NCBI RefSeq assembly: GCF_900111005.1 | Contig: NZ_FOFV01000019.1 | Span: forward strand, 62,001 to 126,000 | DNA: 64,000 bases | Direction: 5' to 3' | From: Lentzea albida | Lineage (GTDB): Bacteria > Actinomycetota > Actinomycetes > Mycobacteriales > Pseudonocardiaceae | In this document: positions 43,443-51,172 of the stretch, one piece after another | How positions within the stretch are numbered: position 1 is the first letter of the stretch | Layout of the letters: each line of letters opens with the position of its first letter | Made by a program: the position numbers and the translations under genes | Notes under the pieces: model-generated | The model's input: only the letters and a program-made list of their open reading frames with translations | Told to the model about the DNA's origin: nothing | Databases searched by the model: none

Positions 43443-44606
43443 ATGGCACGGTGGAGTCCGCTTGCTTTAGTCGTAGCTCTGTTGGCGGCGGTCGGCCTCT
43501 ACGGGTCGACCGCCGCTGTCGCAGCAGCTCCGCTCACTGTCGCCCAGGCGATCAGTCAGCAGAACGGGTCGTCGGCGACGGTCCGCGGTTATGTCGTCGG
43601 TCAGCCCACGGCCACGACGACTGTCATCCGTTCGGGTTACCCGAACGACTATGCGCTCGCGCTGGCCGACTCGGCGTCCACGACCAGCACGTCGAGCGTG
43701 CTCTACGTGCAGATCCCGTCGGCGTTCCGCTCGGCGTGGGGTCTTCGGACGAACCCGTCGCTGCTGGGCAGGCAGATCGACGTCACGGGCACGCTCAGCG
43801 CGTACTTCTCGCACGCCGGTCTGACCTCGTCCACGGCGTTCGCGTTCGCCGGCACCACGCCGCCGACCACCACTCCGCCGACCACCCCGCCGCCCACCAC
43901 GACGCCGCCGACCGGGTCGTGCGAGAGCTACTACACGGCTGCCTGCGGCAAGTCCGGCGCGGCGCTGAAGTCGGCGTTGAACGGCATCATCCGCAACCAG
44001 ACCAAGCTGAGCTACGACCAGGTCTGGGACGCGCTCAAGGCCACCGACCAGGACCCGGCCAACGCGAACAACGTGATCCTGCTGTACAGCGGCCGTTCGC
44101 AGGCGAAGTCGACCAACGGCGGCAACGCGAACGACTGGAACCGCGAGCACGTCTGGGCCAAGTCGCACGGTGACTTCGGCACGTCGACCGGACCCGGCAC
44201 CGACATCCACCACCTGCGTCCCGAGGACGTGTCGGTGAACGCCACCCGCGGCAACCTCGACTTCGACAACGGCGGGTCCGCGGTGCCCGAGGCGACCGAC
44301 AGCAGGTACGACGGCGACTCGTTCGAGCCGCGCAACGCCGTGAAGGGCGACGTCGCGCGCATGATCTTCTACATGGCCGTGCGCTACGAGGGCAACGACG
44401 GCTACGTGAACCTGGAGATCAACAACTCGGTGGCGAACGGTTCGGCGCCGTACATGGGCAAGCTGTCGGTCCTGAAGCAGTGGAGCCAGCAGGACCCGCC
44501 GGACGCGTTCGAGAAGCGCCGCAACCAGGTGATCTTCGACAGCTTCCAGCACAACCGGAACCCGTTCATCGACCACCCGGAGTGGGTCGCCTCTATCTGG
44601 CCGTGA
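43443..44606 (+). CDS. Secreted endonuclease I with N-terminal OB-fold domain
   Basis: The 387-aa secreted nuclease has a signal peptide (SPLALVVALLAAVGLYGSTAAVAAA), an OB-fold DUF6359-like domain (APLTVAQAISQQNGSSATVRG and VTGTLSAYFS, about residues 30-135), a Thr/Pro linker (PPTTTPPTTPPPTTT), and a C-terminal endonuclease I domain with the His-Me finger: NREHVWAKSHGDF and DIHHLRPEDVSVN. Acidic and Asn residues for metal binding follow. The family includes Vibrio Vvn and ExeM-type secreted DNases. The ATG at 43443 has GGGGA upstream; a GTG lies two codons before. It probably degrades extracellular DNA for nutrients. Confidence 0.92.
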   Translation: MARWSPLALVVALLAAVGLYGSTAAVAAAPLTVAQAISQQNGSSATVRGYVVGQPTATTTVIRSGYPNDYALALADSASTTSTSSVLYVQIPSAFRSAWGLRTNPSLLGRQIDVTGTLSAYFSHAGLTSSTAFAFAGTTPPTTTPPTTPPPTTTPPTGSCESYYTAACGKSGAALKSALNGIIRNQTKLSYDQVWDALKATDQDPANANNVILLYSGRSQAKSTNGGNANDWNREHVWAKSHGDFGTSTGPGTDIHHLRPEDVSVNATRGNLDFDNGGSAVPEATDSRYDGDSFEPRNAVKGDVARMIFYMAVRYEGNDGYVNLEINNSVANGSAPYMGKLSVLKQWSQQDPPDAFEKRRNQVIFDSFQHNRNPFIDHPEWVASIWP

Positions 44607-45039
44607 GTCGTTCCAGGAAGGGGCGTTGCGCGGAGACGATCTTCGCGCTCGCCTCTTCCAGGCCGAACCACTGCACGCGGTCGACCTCGGGGAAGGTCTT
44701 CTTCTGCCCCGACTTCGGCGGCCACTCCATCTCGAACGTGCCGGGCGTGACGGCCTCGGGGTCGAGGTCGCCTTCGAGCGCCCACACCGTGATGACCTTG
44801 CCGGACCCCTTGGCCTCGCCGAGCTCGATCAGCTCGCCCTCGGGCACCGGCAGCCCGAGCTCCTCCTCGAACTCGCGGCGCGCGGCCGCCTCGGGCGTCT
44901 CGTCCTCGGTGTACTCGCCCTTCGGCACGGACCACGCGCCGGCGTCCTTGCGGGCCCAGAACGGGCCGCCCATGTGCCCCAGCAGCACCTCGAGCTGGGT
45001 GGTTCGTCTGAAGAGCAGGATCCCGGCCGACCGTTTCAT
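44593..45039 (-). CDS. NUDIX hydrolase
   Basis: The 148-aa NUDIX protein starts MKRSAGILLFRR and contains the NUDIX box as GEYTEDETPEAAARREFEEE followed by LGL. This coordinates divalent metal for hydrolysis of nucleoside-diphosphate-linked substrates. The TFEMEWPPKSGQKKTFPEVD insert is typical of ADP-ribose/diadenosine-type actinobacterial members that often lie beside DNA repair genes. Substrate is unknown. The ATG at 45039 is 10 bp from the divergent polymerase start, and its stop overlaps the endonuclease gene by 14 bp. Confidence 0.9.
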   Translation of the reverse strand: MKRSAGILLFRRTTQLEVLLGHMGGPFWARKDAGAWSVPKGEYTEDETPEAAARREFEEELGLPVPEGELIELGEAKGSGKVITVWALEGDLDPEAVTPGTFEMEWPPKSGQKKTFPEVDRVQWFGLEEASAKIVSAQRPFLERLTAR

Positions 45040-45049
45040 ACTGTCCAGC

Positions 45050-46111
45050 ATGGCGGACTGGGTCCTGCACGTGGACCTCGACCAGTTCATCGCGGCGGTC
45101 GAGGTGCTGCGCGACCCGTCGTTGCGCGGCAGGCCCGTGGTGGTCGGCGGCAACGGCGACCCGACCGAGCGCGCGGTCGTGGCCACCGCGTCCTACGAGG
45201 CGCGCGAGTTCGGCGTGCGCTCGGGCCTGCCGCTGCGGACCGCGTTCAAGAAGCTGCCCGACGCCGTCTACCTGCCGGTGGACCACGCGCTGTACGAGGC
45301 CGCCTCGGCGGACGTGATGGCCGTGCTGCGCTCGTTCCCCGTGGTCGTCGAGGTGATGGGCTGGGACGAGGCGTTCGTCGGCGTGACGGCGGACGACCCG
45401 GTGGCGTTCGCGCGGTCGGTGCAGGCGGCGGTGCTGGCGGCGACGGGCCTGCACTGCTCGGTCGGCATCGGCGACAACAAGCTGCGGGCCAAGATCGCGA
45501 CCGAGTTCGGCAAGCCCGCCGGCGTCTTCCGGCTCACGCGCGACAACTGGGTCGAGGTGATGGGGCACCGGCCGACATCGGCGCTGTGGGGCATCGGCTC
45601 GAAGACCGAGAAGAAGCTCGCCGAGCTGGGCCTCGTGACCGTGACCGACCTGGCGTCCGCGTCCGAGGACGTGCTGGCCGCGCGGTTCGGCCCGCGGATG
45701 GGCCCGTACTACCGTTCTGTCGCTCTGGGAGCGGGCGACACGGTCGTGAGCGCGACGCCGTGGGTGGTCAAGTCCCGTTCGCACGAGAAGACGTTCCAGC
45801 AGGACTTGGCGTCGATGGACGACATCCGCCGCGAGGTCGTGGCGCTGGCGCACCAGGTGGCCCACGACGTCGTCGCCGAGGGACGACCGGCCGTGCGCGT
45901 GGGCGTGAAGGTGCGGTTCGTGCCGTTCTTCACGAAGGTGCGGCTGATGAAGCTGCCCGCGCCGACGTCGTCCGCCGACGAGCTGGCCGCCGCCGCTCTG
46001 GTCGTGCTGGACCGCTTCGAACACGGCCGGGCCGTACGTCTTCTCGGAGTGCGCGCGGAATTCTCTGACGATGATGTCGAACCGAAGCCTTCTTCTTCGA
46101 CGTATCTGTAA
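45050..46111 (+). CDS. Y-family DNA polymerase, DinB2-like (steric gate Ile)
   Basis: The 353-aa Y-family polymerase has the palm motif HVDLDQFIAAVE with catalytic Asp9, and GWDEAFVGV with the catalytic Asp-Glu. Other conserved parts are GGNGDPTE, ASYEAREFGVRSGLPLRTA, NKLRAKIATEFGKPAGVF and the HhH segment LWGIGSKTEKKLAELGL. Aligned to E. coli DinB (HVDMDCFFAAVE), the steric-gate Phe13 is Ile14 here; mycobacterial DinB2, which has Leu there, readily uses ribonucleotides. The beta-clamp motif at the C terminus of classic DinB is not evident. ATG start, 10 bp from the divergent NUDIX gene. Confidence 0.92.
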   Translation: MADWVLHVDLDQFIAAVEVLRDPSLRGRPVVVGGNGDPTERAVVATASYEAREFGVRSGLPLRTAFKKLPDAVYLPVDHALYEAASADVMAVLRSFPVVVEVMGWDEAFVGVTADDPVAFARSVQAAVLAATGLHCSVGIGDNKLRAKIATEFGKPAGVFRLTRDNWVEVMGHRPTSALWGIGSKTEKKLAELGLVTVTDLASASEDVLAARFGPRMGPYYRSVALGAGDTVVSATPWVVKSRSHEKTFQQDLASMDDIRREVVALAHQVAHDVVAEGRPAVRVGVKVRFVPFFTKVRLMKLPAPTSSADELAAAALVVLDRFEHGRAVRLLGVRAEFSDDDVEPKPSSSTYL

Positions 46112-46139
46112 GTAGAGGATTCACCGCTGGGAGAAGAAG

Positions 46140-46352
46140 ATGACCGACTCATCGCTGACACACCGCGACCGCGCCGTTCTGAGGGCGGTCGCCGAGGGCC
46201 GTTGTGAGATCGCCGGAAGCGCGTTGCTGGTCGACGGCCTGTGCTGCGCGGACCAGTTCGCCGGGCTCCGCCTGCGCACTGCGGGCCTGATCAGCACCCG
46301 TCCGGGCCCGGCCGCGCTGACCACCGCGGGCTACGAGGTCCTCGCGGCCTAA
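46140..46352 (+). CDS. Hypothetical 70-aa protein
   Basis: This short protein (TDSSLTHRDRAVLRAVAEGR, then CEIAGSALLVDGLCCADQFA, then LISTRPGPAALTTAGYEVLAA) looks like a small winged-helix: a helix, a helix, a strand and a TTAGYEVL terminus typical of wHTH effectors. It has GGGAGAAG ahead of its ATG. It follows the polymerase gene by 28 bp. It overlaps the convergent methyltransferase gene by 4 bp. Function is unknown; a DNA-binding role is weak inference. Confidence 0.65.
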   Translation: MTDSSLTHRDRAVLRAVAEGRCEIAGSALLVDGLCCADQFAGLRLRTAGLISTRPGPAALTTAGYEVLAA

Positions 46353-47053
46353 CGCTTGCGGAAGACCGACATCAGGTACTTGTTCGAGAACCGGTAGCCA
46401 CCGTCTGGAGTTCGGAACGGTTCAACGGCGGCCCTGATTTTCTCCACGACTTTTTCCTCACCCTCGTTGTCGATGATGCGCTGATAGCTGCCCACGCTCA
46501 GGAAGCTGCGCAGCATCGTGGCCTCGTCGGCGTGAACCTGGGGAATGTCGATCGTGAGTTCTTCGTGCGGTTCGGGCAGTTCCGCCCCCTTGCGCGCGCT
46601 CGGCCCCCGCACGGCCCGGCCGACCACGAGCAGATCGCTCCGCTCGCGGGGATGCCACTGGCACACGACCACGTAGTCCCTGCTGACCCGGACCGCCTCG
46701 GCGAACGCCAGGTCGGGGTCGTCGGCGAAGAACAGCGCGTTGAACGCCGTGACGACGTCGAAAGTGCCGTCCTGCCAGGGCAACCGCCCCAGCGGCAGTT
46801 CGTGGAACTCGGCGGTGCTCCTGCTCCTGGCCACCTCGACCATGGCCCGGGAGAGGTCGATCCCGGTGGCCTTCGCGCCCGCTTCCGCCGCCAGGGCGCA
46901 GAACTCACCGCTGCCGCACGCCAGGTCGAGCACCGTCGTGCCTTCTCGGACGCCGGTGCGTTCGATCGCGGTCTTCCAGGCGGGCAGGGACATCCTCGCA
47001 CCGAGCGCCGCCCGCTCGGCTGCTTTGCGCCCCCACAGTTCGCCCTCGCTCAC
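46349..47053 (-). CDS. Class I SAM-dependent methyltransferase
   Basis: The 234-aa methyltransferase has motif I VLDLACGSGEFCALAAEAGA, motif II ATGIDLSRAMVEVAR, and post-I GRLPWQDGTFDVVTAFNALFF. This is a UbiE/COQ5-like class I fold that uses S-adenosylmethionine; the acceptor is unknown. The GTG at 47053 starts the family-like N terminus (SEGELWGRKAAERAALG), preceded by an AT-rich TTAGGGT about ten bases upstream that could be a leaderless promoter. Longer open frame upstream is antisense to the next gene. Confidence 0.88.
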   Translation of the reverse strand: MSEGELWGRKAAERAALGARMSLPAWKTAIERTGVREGTTVLDLACGSGEFCALAAEAGAKATGIDLSRAMVEVARSRSTAEFHELPLGRLPWQDGTFDVVTAFNALFFADDPDLAFAEAVRVSRDYVVVCQWHPRERSDLLVVGRAVRGPSARKGAELPEPHEELTIDIPQVHADEATMLRSFLSVGSYQRIIDNEGEEKVVEKIRAAVEPFRTPDGGYRFSNKYLMSVFRKR

Positions 47054-47089
47054 GGTTGCGACCCTAATCCGTTCGCGCTGCCGTGGATC

Positions 47090-47926
47090 ATGGCAGGCAT
47101 GGGTGTCTTGGCGAGGGTGCTGCGGTCCGTGGGCGGCGAGGAGGTGCTGGACCGGCTCGCCGGCCTGTCCGGCAGCGACCTGACGAGCTTGCTGCTGGCG
47201 CTGTCGCGCCGGCGTGCCCAGGCCCTGTCCGGACCGGACGTGCTGCGCCAGTACCGGACCGACCGCTTCGTGGCGCCTTCGTCGGTGCCGTTCTCCGTCC
47301 TGCGAGCGGCGGAAGACCACCTGCTGGCCGCGCTGCCGCCGTCGTTCTCCGTGCTGGGCCTCGCTCCCGTGGCACCCCTCGGCACGTGTTCCGCCGTCGC
47401 CCTGATGGACCAGAACAACGTCGTGTCGACCATGCGCGGCACCGAGGTCGCCGCCGACCCGACGAACGCGCTGGCGCTGGAAGCCGCGCTGCTGCGGCAG
47501 TCCGGGCCGGACGACGTCCGCCTCGCCGCCGTGCAACGCGTGGTGCGCGCACAGATGTTCAGCGGCGCCGGGAGGTTCGCGCACTTCTCGTTGTTCGCGG
47601 CGGTGTCCGCCGGCCGCGACCGCGGTTCGCTCGCCTTCGAGCGCGAGCACTTCGCCGAGCACGTGGCGTTTCTTCGTGAGGCCTGTGGGGATGTCGAGTT
47701 CCGCGTGACGGTGCTGGATCCGCGGTTCGAGGTGGTGCGCGGGGACCTTCCCGCCTATCCGTCGCGTCGGACCGGGTACTACAAGGGCTTGTGCTTCAAG
47801 GTGTTCCGCGACGGGGTGGAGATCGGGGACGGCGGATTCGTGGACTGGACGGCGCGGTTGACGGGGAACCGCAAGGAGCGGCTGCTGATCAGCGGCATCG
47901 GTGTCGACCGCTTCGCCACGCTCTGA
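47090..47926 (+). CDS. Hypothetical protein
   Basis: The 278-aa soluble protein begins MAGMGVLARVLRSVGGEEVL and includes LTSLLLALSRRRAQALSG, RQYRTDRFVAPSSVPFSVLR and a beta-rich C terminus (YYKGLCFKVFRDGVEIGDGG, then ERLLISGIGVDRFA). No family was recognised. An inner ATG at 47099 is an alternative start; neither has a strong ribosome site. It is divergent from the methyltransferase with 36 bp between starts. The even codon use with high GC3 supports a real gene. Confidence 0.7.
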   Translation: MAGMGVLARVLRSVGGEEVLDRLAGLSGSDLTSLLLALSRRRAQALSGPDVLRQYRTDRFVAPSSVPFSVLRAAEDHLLAALPPSFSVLGLAPVAPLGTCSAVALMDQNNVVSTMRGTEVAADPTNALALEAALLRQSGPDDVRLAAVQRVVRAQMFSGAGRFAHFSLFAAVSAGRDRGSLAFEREHFAEHVAFLREACGDVEFRVTVLDPRFEVVRGDLPAYPSRRTGYYKGLCFKVFRDGVEIGDGGFVDWTARLTGNRKERLLISGIGVDRFATL

Positions 47927-48043
47927 TTCCACGCGAGAGGAACAGGTTCTAGTAAGCGACCTCTGGCGGTAGATCGGTCAACTTTCTGGATCTACGCTCA
48001 GGTGTGGCCTTGTCGGGTCGGGGACCTTGCCGGGAGGGCGACC

Positions 48044-48223
48044 ATGGCGGCGGAGCACACGTGGAAACGCAGCACCTACACGAAGGACGGCAGCCCCGAC
48101 TGTGTCGAGTGCGCGAGTGACGGTCGTGTGGTGTGGATCAGGGACTCCAAAGATCGCGATGGCGAGCGGCTGGAGGTCCCGTGGTTCGGCTGGCGTGCGT
48201 TCCTGGGCTTCGTTCGTTCGTGA
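48044..48223 (+). CDS. DUF397 domain protein
   Basis: The 59-aa protein (EHTWKRSTYTKDGSPDCVEC then GRVVWIRDSKDRDGERLEVP, then WRAFLGFVRS) is a canonical DUF397 protein. DUF397 proteins partner with XRE regulators of the WhiJ/AbaA type and modulate developmental or secondary-metabolite genes in streptomycetes. The ATG has GGGAGGG upstream. Its partner is the XRE gene 172 bp downstream; the usual order is XRE then DUF397, so the order here is reversed. Confidence 0.88.
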   Translation: MAAEHTWKRSTYTKDGSPDCVECASDGRVVWIRDSKDRDGERLEVPWFGWRAFLGFVRS

Positions 48224-48308
48224 AGTGACCGAACGGGTGATGCGATCCACCCGGATGGAGCCTCGAAGTTGATCTGCGGCGCTTCAGCCTGCTATCCCTC
48301 CTCCTGAA

Positions 48309-48353
48309 ATTGGTCAATTGGTGGCCAAGCATTGTGGAGGACCTCTAATTGGG
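48309..48353 (+). promoter_or_regulatory. Three ATTGG half-sites upstream of XRE gene
   Basis: ATTGGT occurs twice with a 2-base gap (48309-48322), and ATTGGG again at 48348, in an AT-rich segment upstream of the XRE gene. Direct half-sites of this kind could be the XRE protein's operator, but this is guesswork from repetition alone. The remainder of 48224-48395 has nothing else recognisable. Confidence 0.3.
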
Positions 48354-48395
48354 GTCTACCATTCTGCTACCTAGCAAGTTCTGGGAGGAGGGGCG

Positions 48396-49259
48396 TTGCC
48401 CCGGAAGGAAAGTCCCGTCGTACTGCAGAAGCGACTGCTCACGGAGTTGAGGCAGACGCGGGACTCGCTCGGCTTGAGTCAGCAGGCCGTCGCCGACGCG
48501 ATGGACTGGTCCGTGTCGAAGCTGATCAGGATCGAAAAGGGGGAGAACAAGATTTCGGTCACCGACGTCCAGGCCCTCCTCTTCCACTACGGGGTGCGGG
48601 ACGACGCCCGCGTCGCCGAGCTCGTGGGGATGACCAGGGCGATCCGGCAGTCGAAGTCGGAGTGGATGGAGAAGTACCGGGGTTCGTTCACCGAGCAGTT
48701 CGCGAAGTACGTCGAGCTGGAAGCGTCCGCGATCCGGATCCGCCAGTGCCAGCTCAACGTCGTCCCGGGCCTGATCCAGATCCCGGAGTACGCGATGGAA
48801 CTCGTGACGGCGTTCGGGCAGTCGGGTGCTCGGGCCCAGCGGGGTGTCGACATCCGCATGCACCGCCAGGTGCTGCTGGAGTCGGACGGACCGGAGATCG
48901 TGTTCTGCCTGGACGAGGCCGTGCTGCACCGGGTGATCGGTGGAAAGGACGTGCTGCGCAAGCAGTTGCTGCGGATGAGGGAGGTCTGCGAGCTCCCGAA
49001 CATGCGAATCCAGATCCTGCCCTTCGCCGCCGGGATCCACCCGTCGATGAAGGGGTCGTTCTCGATCCTGGAGTTCTCCGAGGGGGAGGAGGACTTCGCA
49101 CTGCTGCTGGAGTTCCCGGGCCGCGACGAGATCCAGACGTCCGGGCCGGACCTCAAGGAGTACCTGAACCACTTCTACCAGCTCGAGAACTTCGCGCTGC
49201 CGGCCAGCGAGACGCCGAAGTTGCTCGACCGACGACTCGAGGAGCTAGGAGGGGCCTGA
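48396..49259 (+). CDS. XRE-family regulator with DUF5753 domain
   Basis: The 287-aa regulator has an N-terminal XRE helix-turn-helix (LTELRQTRDSLGLSQQAVAD, then SVSKLIRIEKGENKISVTDV) and a C-terminal DUF5753 domain (EASAIRIRQCQLNVVPGLIQ, then LPFAAGIHPSMKGSFSILEF), the WhiJ-like arrangement. These proteins work with small DUF397 partners, one of which lies just upstream. TTG start with GGGAGGAG about seven bases upstream. A hairpin follows the stop. It lies directly upstream of the TIR-TPR gene and is a candidate regulator of it. Confidence 0.9.
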   Translation: MPRKESPVVLQKRLLTELRQTRDSLGLSQQAVADAMDWSVSKLIRIEKGENKISVTDVQALLFHYGVRDDARVAELVGMTRAIRQSKSEWMEKYRGSFTEQFAKYVELEASAIRIRQCQLNVVPGLIQIPEYAMELVTAFGQSGARAQRGVDIRMHRQVLLESDGPEIVFCLDEAVLHRVIGGKDVLRKQLLRMREVCELPNMRIQILPFAAGIHPSMKGSFSILEFSEGEEDFALLLEFPGRDEIQTSGPDLKEYLNHFYQLENFALPASETPKLLDRRLEELGGA

Positions 49260-49271
49260 ACCGCACAGGCA

Positions 49272-49303
49272 GGGCGGGTGGCTGCGCCAACAGCCGCCCG
49301 CCC
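49272..49303 (+). terminator. Hairpin after XRE gene
   Basis: A 13-bp stem with one wobble (gggcgggtggctg / cagccgcccgccc) and a 6-base loop lies 12 bases after the XRE stop. No T tract. It would separate XRE transcription from the TIR-TPR gene. The remainder up to 49478 has no other recognisable feature. Confidence 0.6.
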
Positions 49304-49478
49304 GATGGCAACCCACAACCGAACCCCAGTCCCATGAGGCGAGGCGATGTCGCCGTAGGCAAGCCTATGACGTTCGTGCCCAGATGAGTGCCGCCATCCA
49401 GGTCCCGTTCGGGTGACTGCTCCTCGCCGCACCGGTCGTCGCCGACCGGCGCGCGATCACACCCGCAGGAGGCGCACC

Positions 49479-49559
49479 ATGAGCAATGCCACCAGAAATA
49501 GCGTCCACCCCCTCGTAGCTCATCACGGGAGAGGTCGCTGCGATGGCCATATTCGTTAG
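49479..49559 (+). CDS. Possible 26-aa leader peptide of the TIR-TPR gene
   Basis: A strong AGGAGG lies seven bases before this ATG, the best ribosome site nearby. The 26-codon frame (MSNATRNSVHPLVAHHGRGR, ending HIR) ends inside the TIR-TPR gene with 17 bases of overlap. A short translated frame that overlaps the start of the next gene is a typical translational-coupling or attenuation leader. Composition (five His, four Arg) gives no obvious amino-acid sensing clue. It may be spurious. Confidence 0.4.
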   Translation: MSNATRNSVHPLVAHHGRGRCDGHIR

Positions 49560-51126
49560 CTACAGCAGTAGCGATGGAGGCCCGGCCGCGTCCGCGGTGG
49601 TGGGGGCGTTGCGCGCCCGCGGGTTCGACGTGGTCTGGGACGGCGACCTGCCGGACGTCCGCCCGCTGTCCATCCCGGCCTGGATGGAGACCTCCGTCCG
49701 GGACTGCACGGTGCTGGTGATCGTGTCGGACGACTACGTCAAAGCGTTGGAGTCCAACGACTTCATGGAGCGCAGGGGAGTGCGCTACGAGGCGGGACTG
49801 GTGCGGCAGAAGATCTACCACCACCGCGGTGCCGACGGGGTCGCCGTGGTGCCGGTGGTGCCGCCGGACGCCGACGCGAACGCGTTGCCGTCCGTGCTGC
49901 AGCAGTTGGTGATCCACCGGTTCGACCCCGGCACGTTGCACGGTGTGGAGGAACTGGTGCGCAGCCTCGGCACGCTCGAGGAGGGGAACGGGGGTGACGT
50001 GATGGTTGTGGAACAAGGGGTGCAACGGAGCCGTGTGGTGCTGGCGGCCCTGGAGGCGCATCCGCCGTCGTCCGCGCTGGCCTACCGGCTCGCGCAGGAC
50101 CTGGTGGAGCAGGGGGAGGGCGATCTCGAGATCGCCAGGGCGTTCGACTCGGTCGTCGGTGTGGCCAAGGCCCACGGGGACGTCGGACTGGTCAGCCGGC
50201 TGTCGCAGGTGTGCCTGAAGACGCTGTCGTCGACGTTGCCCCTCAAGGGCGAGGAGTCCGTGATGGCGAAGGTGCTGGTCTCGGGGAAGGCGTGGCACCT
50301 GTTGCGGGAGCACCGCTTCAGCCAGGCGGCGTCGGTGGCCGAGGAGGGGACGCAGATCGCGAAGAAGTACCGCGACCTGTACACGGCCGCCCGCGGCCAG
50401 CGCGTGCACGCACGCGTCTACCTGCACATGGCGGCCGAGGCCCTGCCGTACGACCGCGACTTCTACCTGCGCAGAGGAGAGCACCTGCTGATCCTCGCGA
50501 CGACGCAGTTCCGCTCCATCTGCGGTCAGACCAGCGAGGAGGTCGGGGTGTGCGCCTCGCTGCACGCGGAGAAGCAGTTGCTGCTGCACGAGATGACGGG
50601 CGAACGCGACCACCTGACGACGGCGTGGGAGAGCGCGGGGGTGGCCGAGGGCCTGCTGACTCCGGGCACCGAGCCGTACCACTGGGTCAGCGTCCTGCAG
50701 GCGCGGTTGTGCCTCGCGGCGCGGAAGTACAACGAGGGCAAGGAGTTCGTCTCGAACGTCATCGCGACCGCGGAGTACCCGGAGGTGGTGGCGAGGTCCC
50801 GGCAGGTGCGGGCAGACCTGCTGCTCGCCACGCGCGAGAAGTCCGAGGCGCTGCGGGACCTGCTCGGCGCCGAGGAGCAGTTCCGCCGGCTCGGCTGCGA
50901 CTACGCGGCGGCCACCTGCTGGTGGTCGATCGCGAAGCTCGACTCGACCAAGCTCGTCAGCTTCCGCCTGAGCACGTCCGACGTGCTGCGGCTGGAGGAC
51001 CTCGCGCCCGACCCGCGCGAGCGGCGGCTGGCCGTGCTGGAACACGAACTGCGGACGACGAGACGGCCGGGCCGGCGGTGCGTGCCGGACTGGGCCTGCC
51101 TCGTCGACCGGGTGCAGCACGCCTGA
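49543..51126 (+). CDS. TIR/SEFIR-like N terminus with TPR-like helical C terminus
   Basis: The 527-aa protein starts IFVSYSSSDGGPAASAVVGALRARGFDVVWD, the classical TIR/SEFIR opening, then VLVIVSDDYVKALESNDFME and RRGVRYEAGLVRQKIY, whose Glu (YEAGL) is in the region of the TIR catalytic Glu, then VAVVPVV. From about residue 150 onward the protein is all alpha with repeated pairs resembling TPRs. TIR proteins of bacteria often degrade NAD+ or signal in antiphage defence, and helical repeats sense or scaffold. The ATG has GGGAGAGG about nine bases upstream. A perfect 26-nt palindrome ends the transcript. Confidence 0.8.
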   Translation: MAIFVSYSSSDGGPAASAVVGALRARGFDVVWDGDLPDVRPLSIPAWMETSVRDCTVLVIVSDDYVKALESNDFMERRGVRYEAGLVRQKIYHHRGADGVAVVPVVPPDADANALPSVLQQLVIHRFDPGTLHGVEELVRSLGTLEEGNGGDVMVVEQGVQRSRVVLAALEAHPPSSALAYRLAQDLVEQGEGDLEIARAFDSVVGVAKAHGDVGLVSRLSQVCLKTLSSTLPLKGEESVMAKVLVSGKAWHLLREHRFSQAASVAEEGTQIAKKYRDLYTAARGQRVHARVYLHMAAEALPYDRDFYLRRGEHLLILATTQFRSICGQTSEEVGVCASLHAEKQLLLHEMTGERDHLTTAWESAGVAEGLLTPGTEPYHWVSVLQARLCLAARKYNEGKEFVSNVIATAEYPEVVARSRQVRADLLLATREKSEALRDLLGAEEQFRRLGCDYAAATCWWSIAKLDSTKLVSFRLSTSDVLRLEDLAPDPRERRLAVLEHELRTTRRPGRRCVPDWACLVDRVQHA

Positions 51127-51134
51127 CTTCGCGG

Positions 51135-51160
51135 GCGCGGCCGTCGCGCGACGGCCGCGC
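51135..51160. terminator. Perfect 26-nt GC palindrome between convergent genes
   Basis: GCGCGGCCGTCGC and its exact reverse complement form a 26-base palindrome with no loop bases, in the 46-bp gap between TIR-TPR and SRPBCC stop codons. It probably serves as a bidirectional terminator; no T tract. Confidence 0.65.
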
Positions 51161-51172
51161 TCACGTTGATCG

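Noticed and set aside
43861..43917. CCGACCACC/ACGCC repeats in the endonuclease I gene as a regulatory repeat
   Set aside because: They encode the Thr/Pro linker between OB-fold and nuclease domain.
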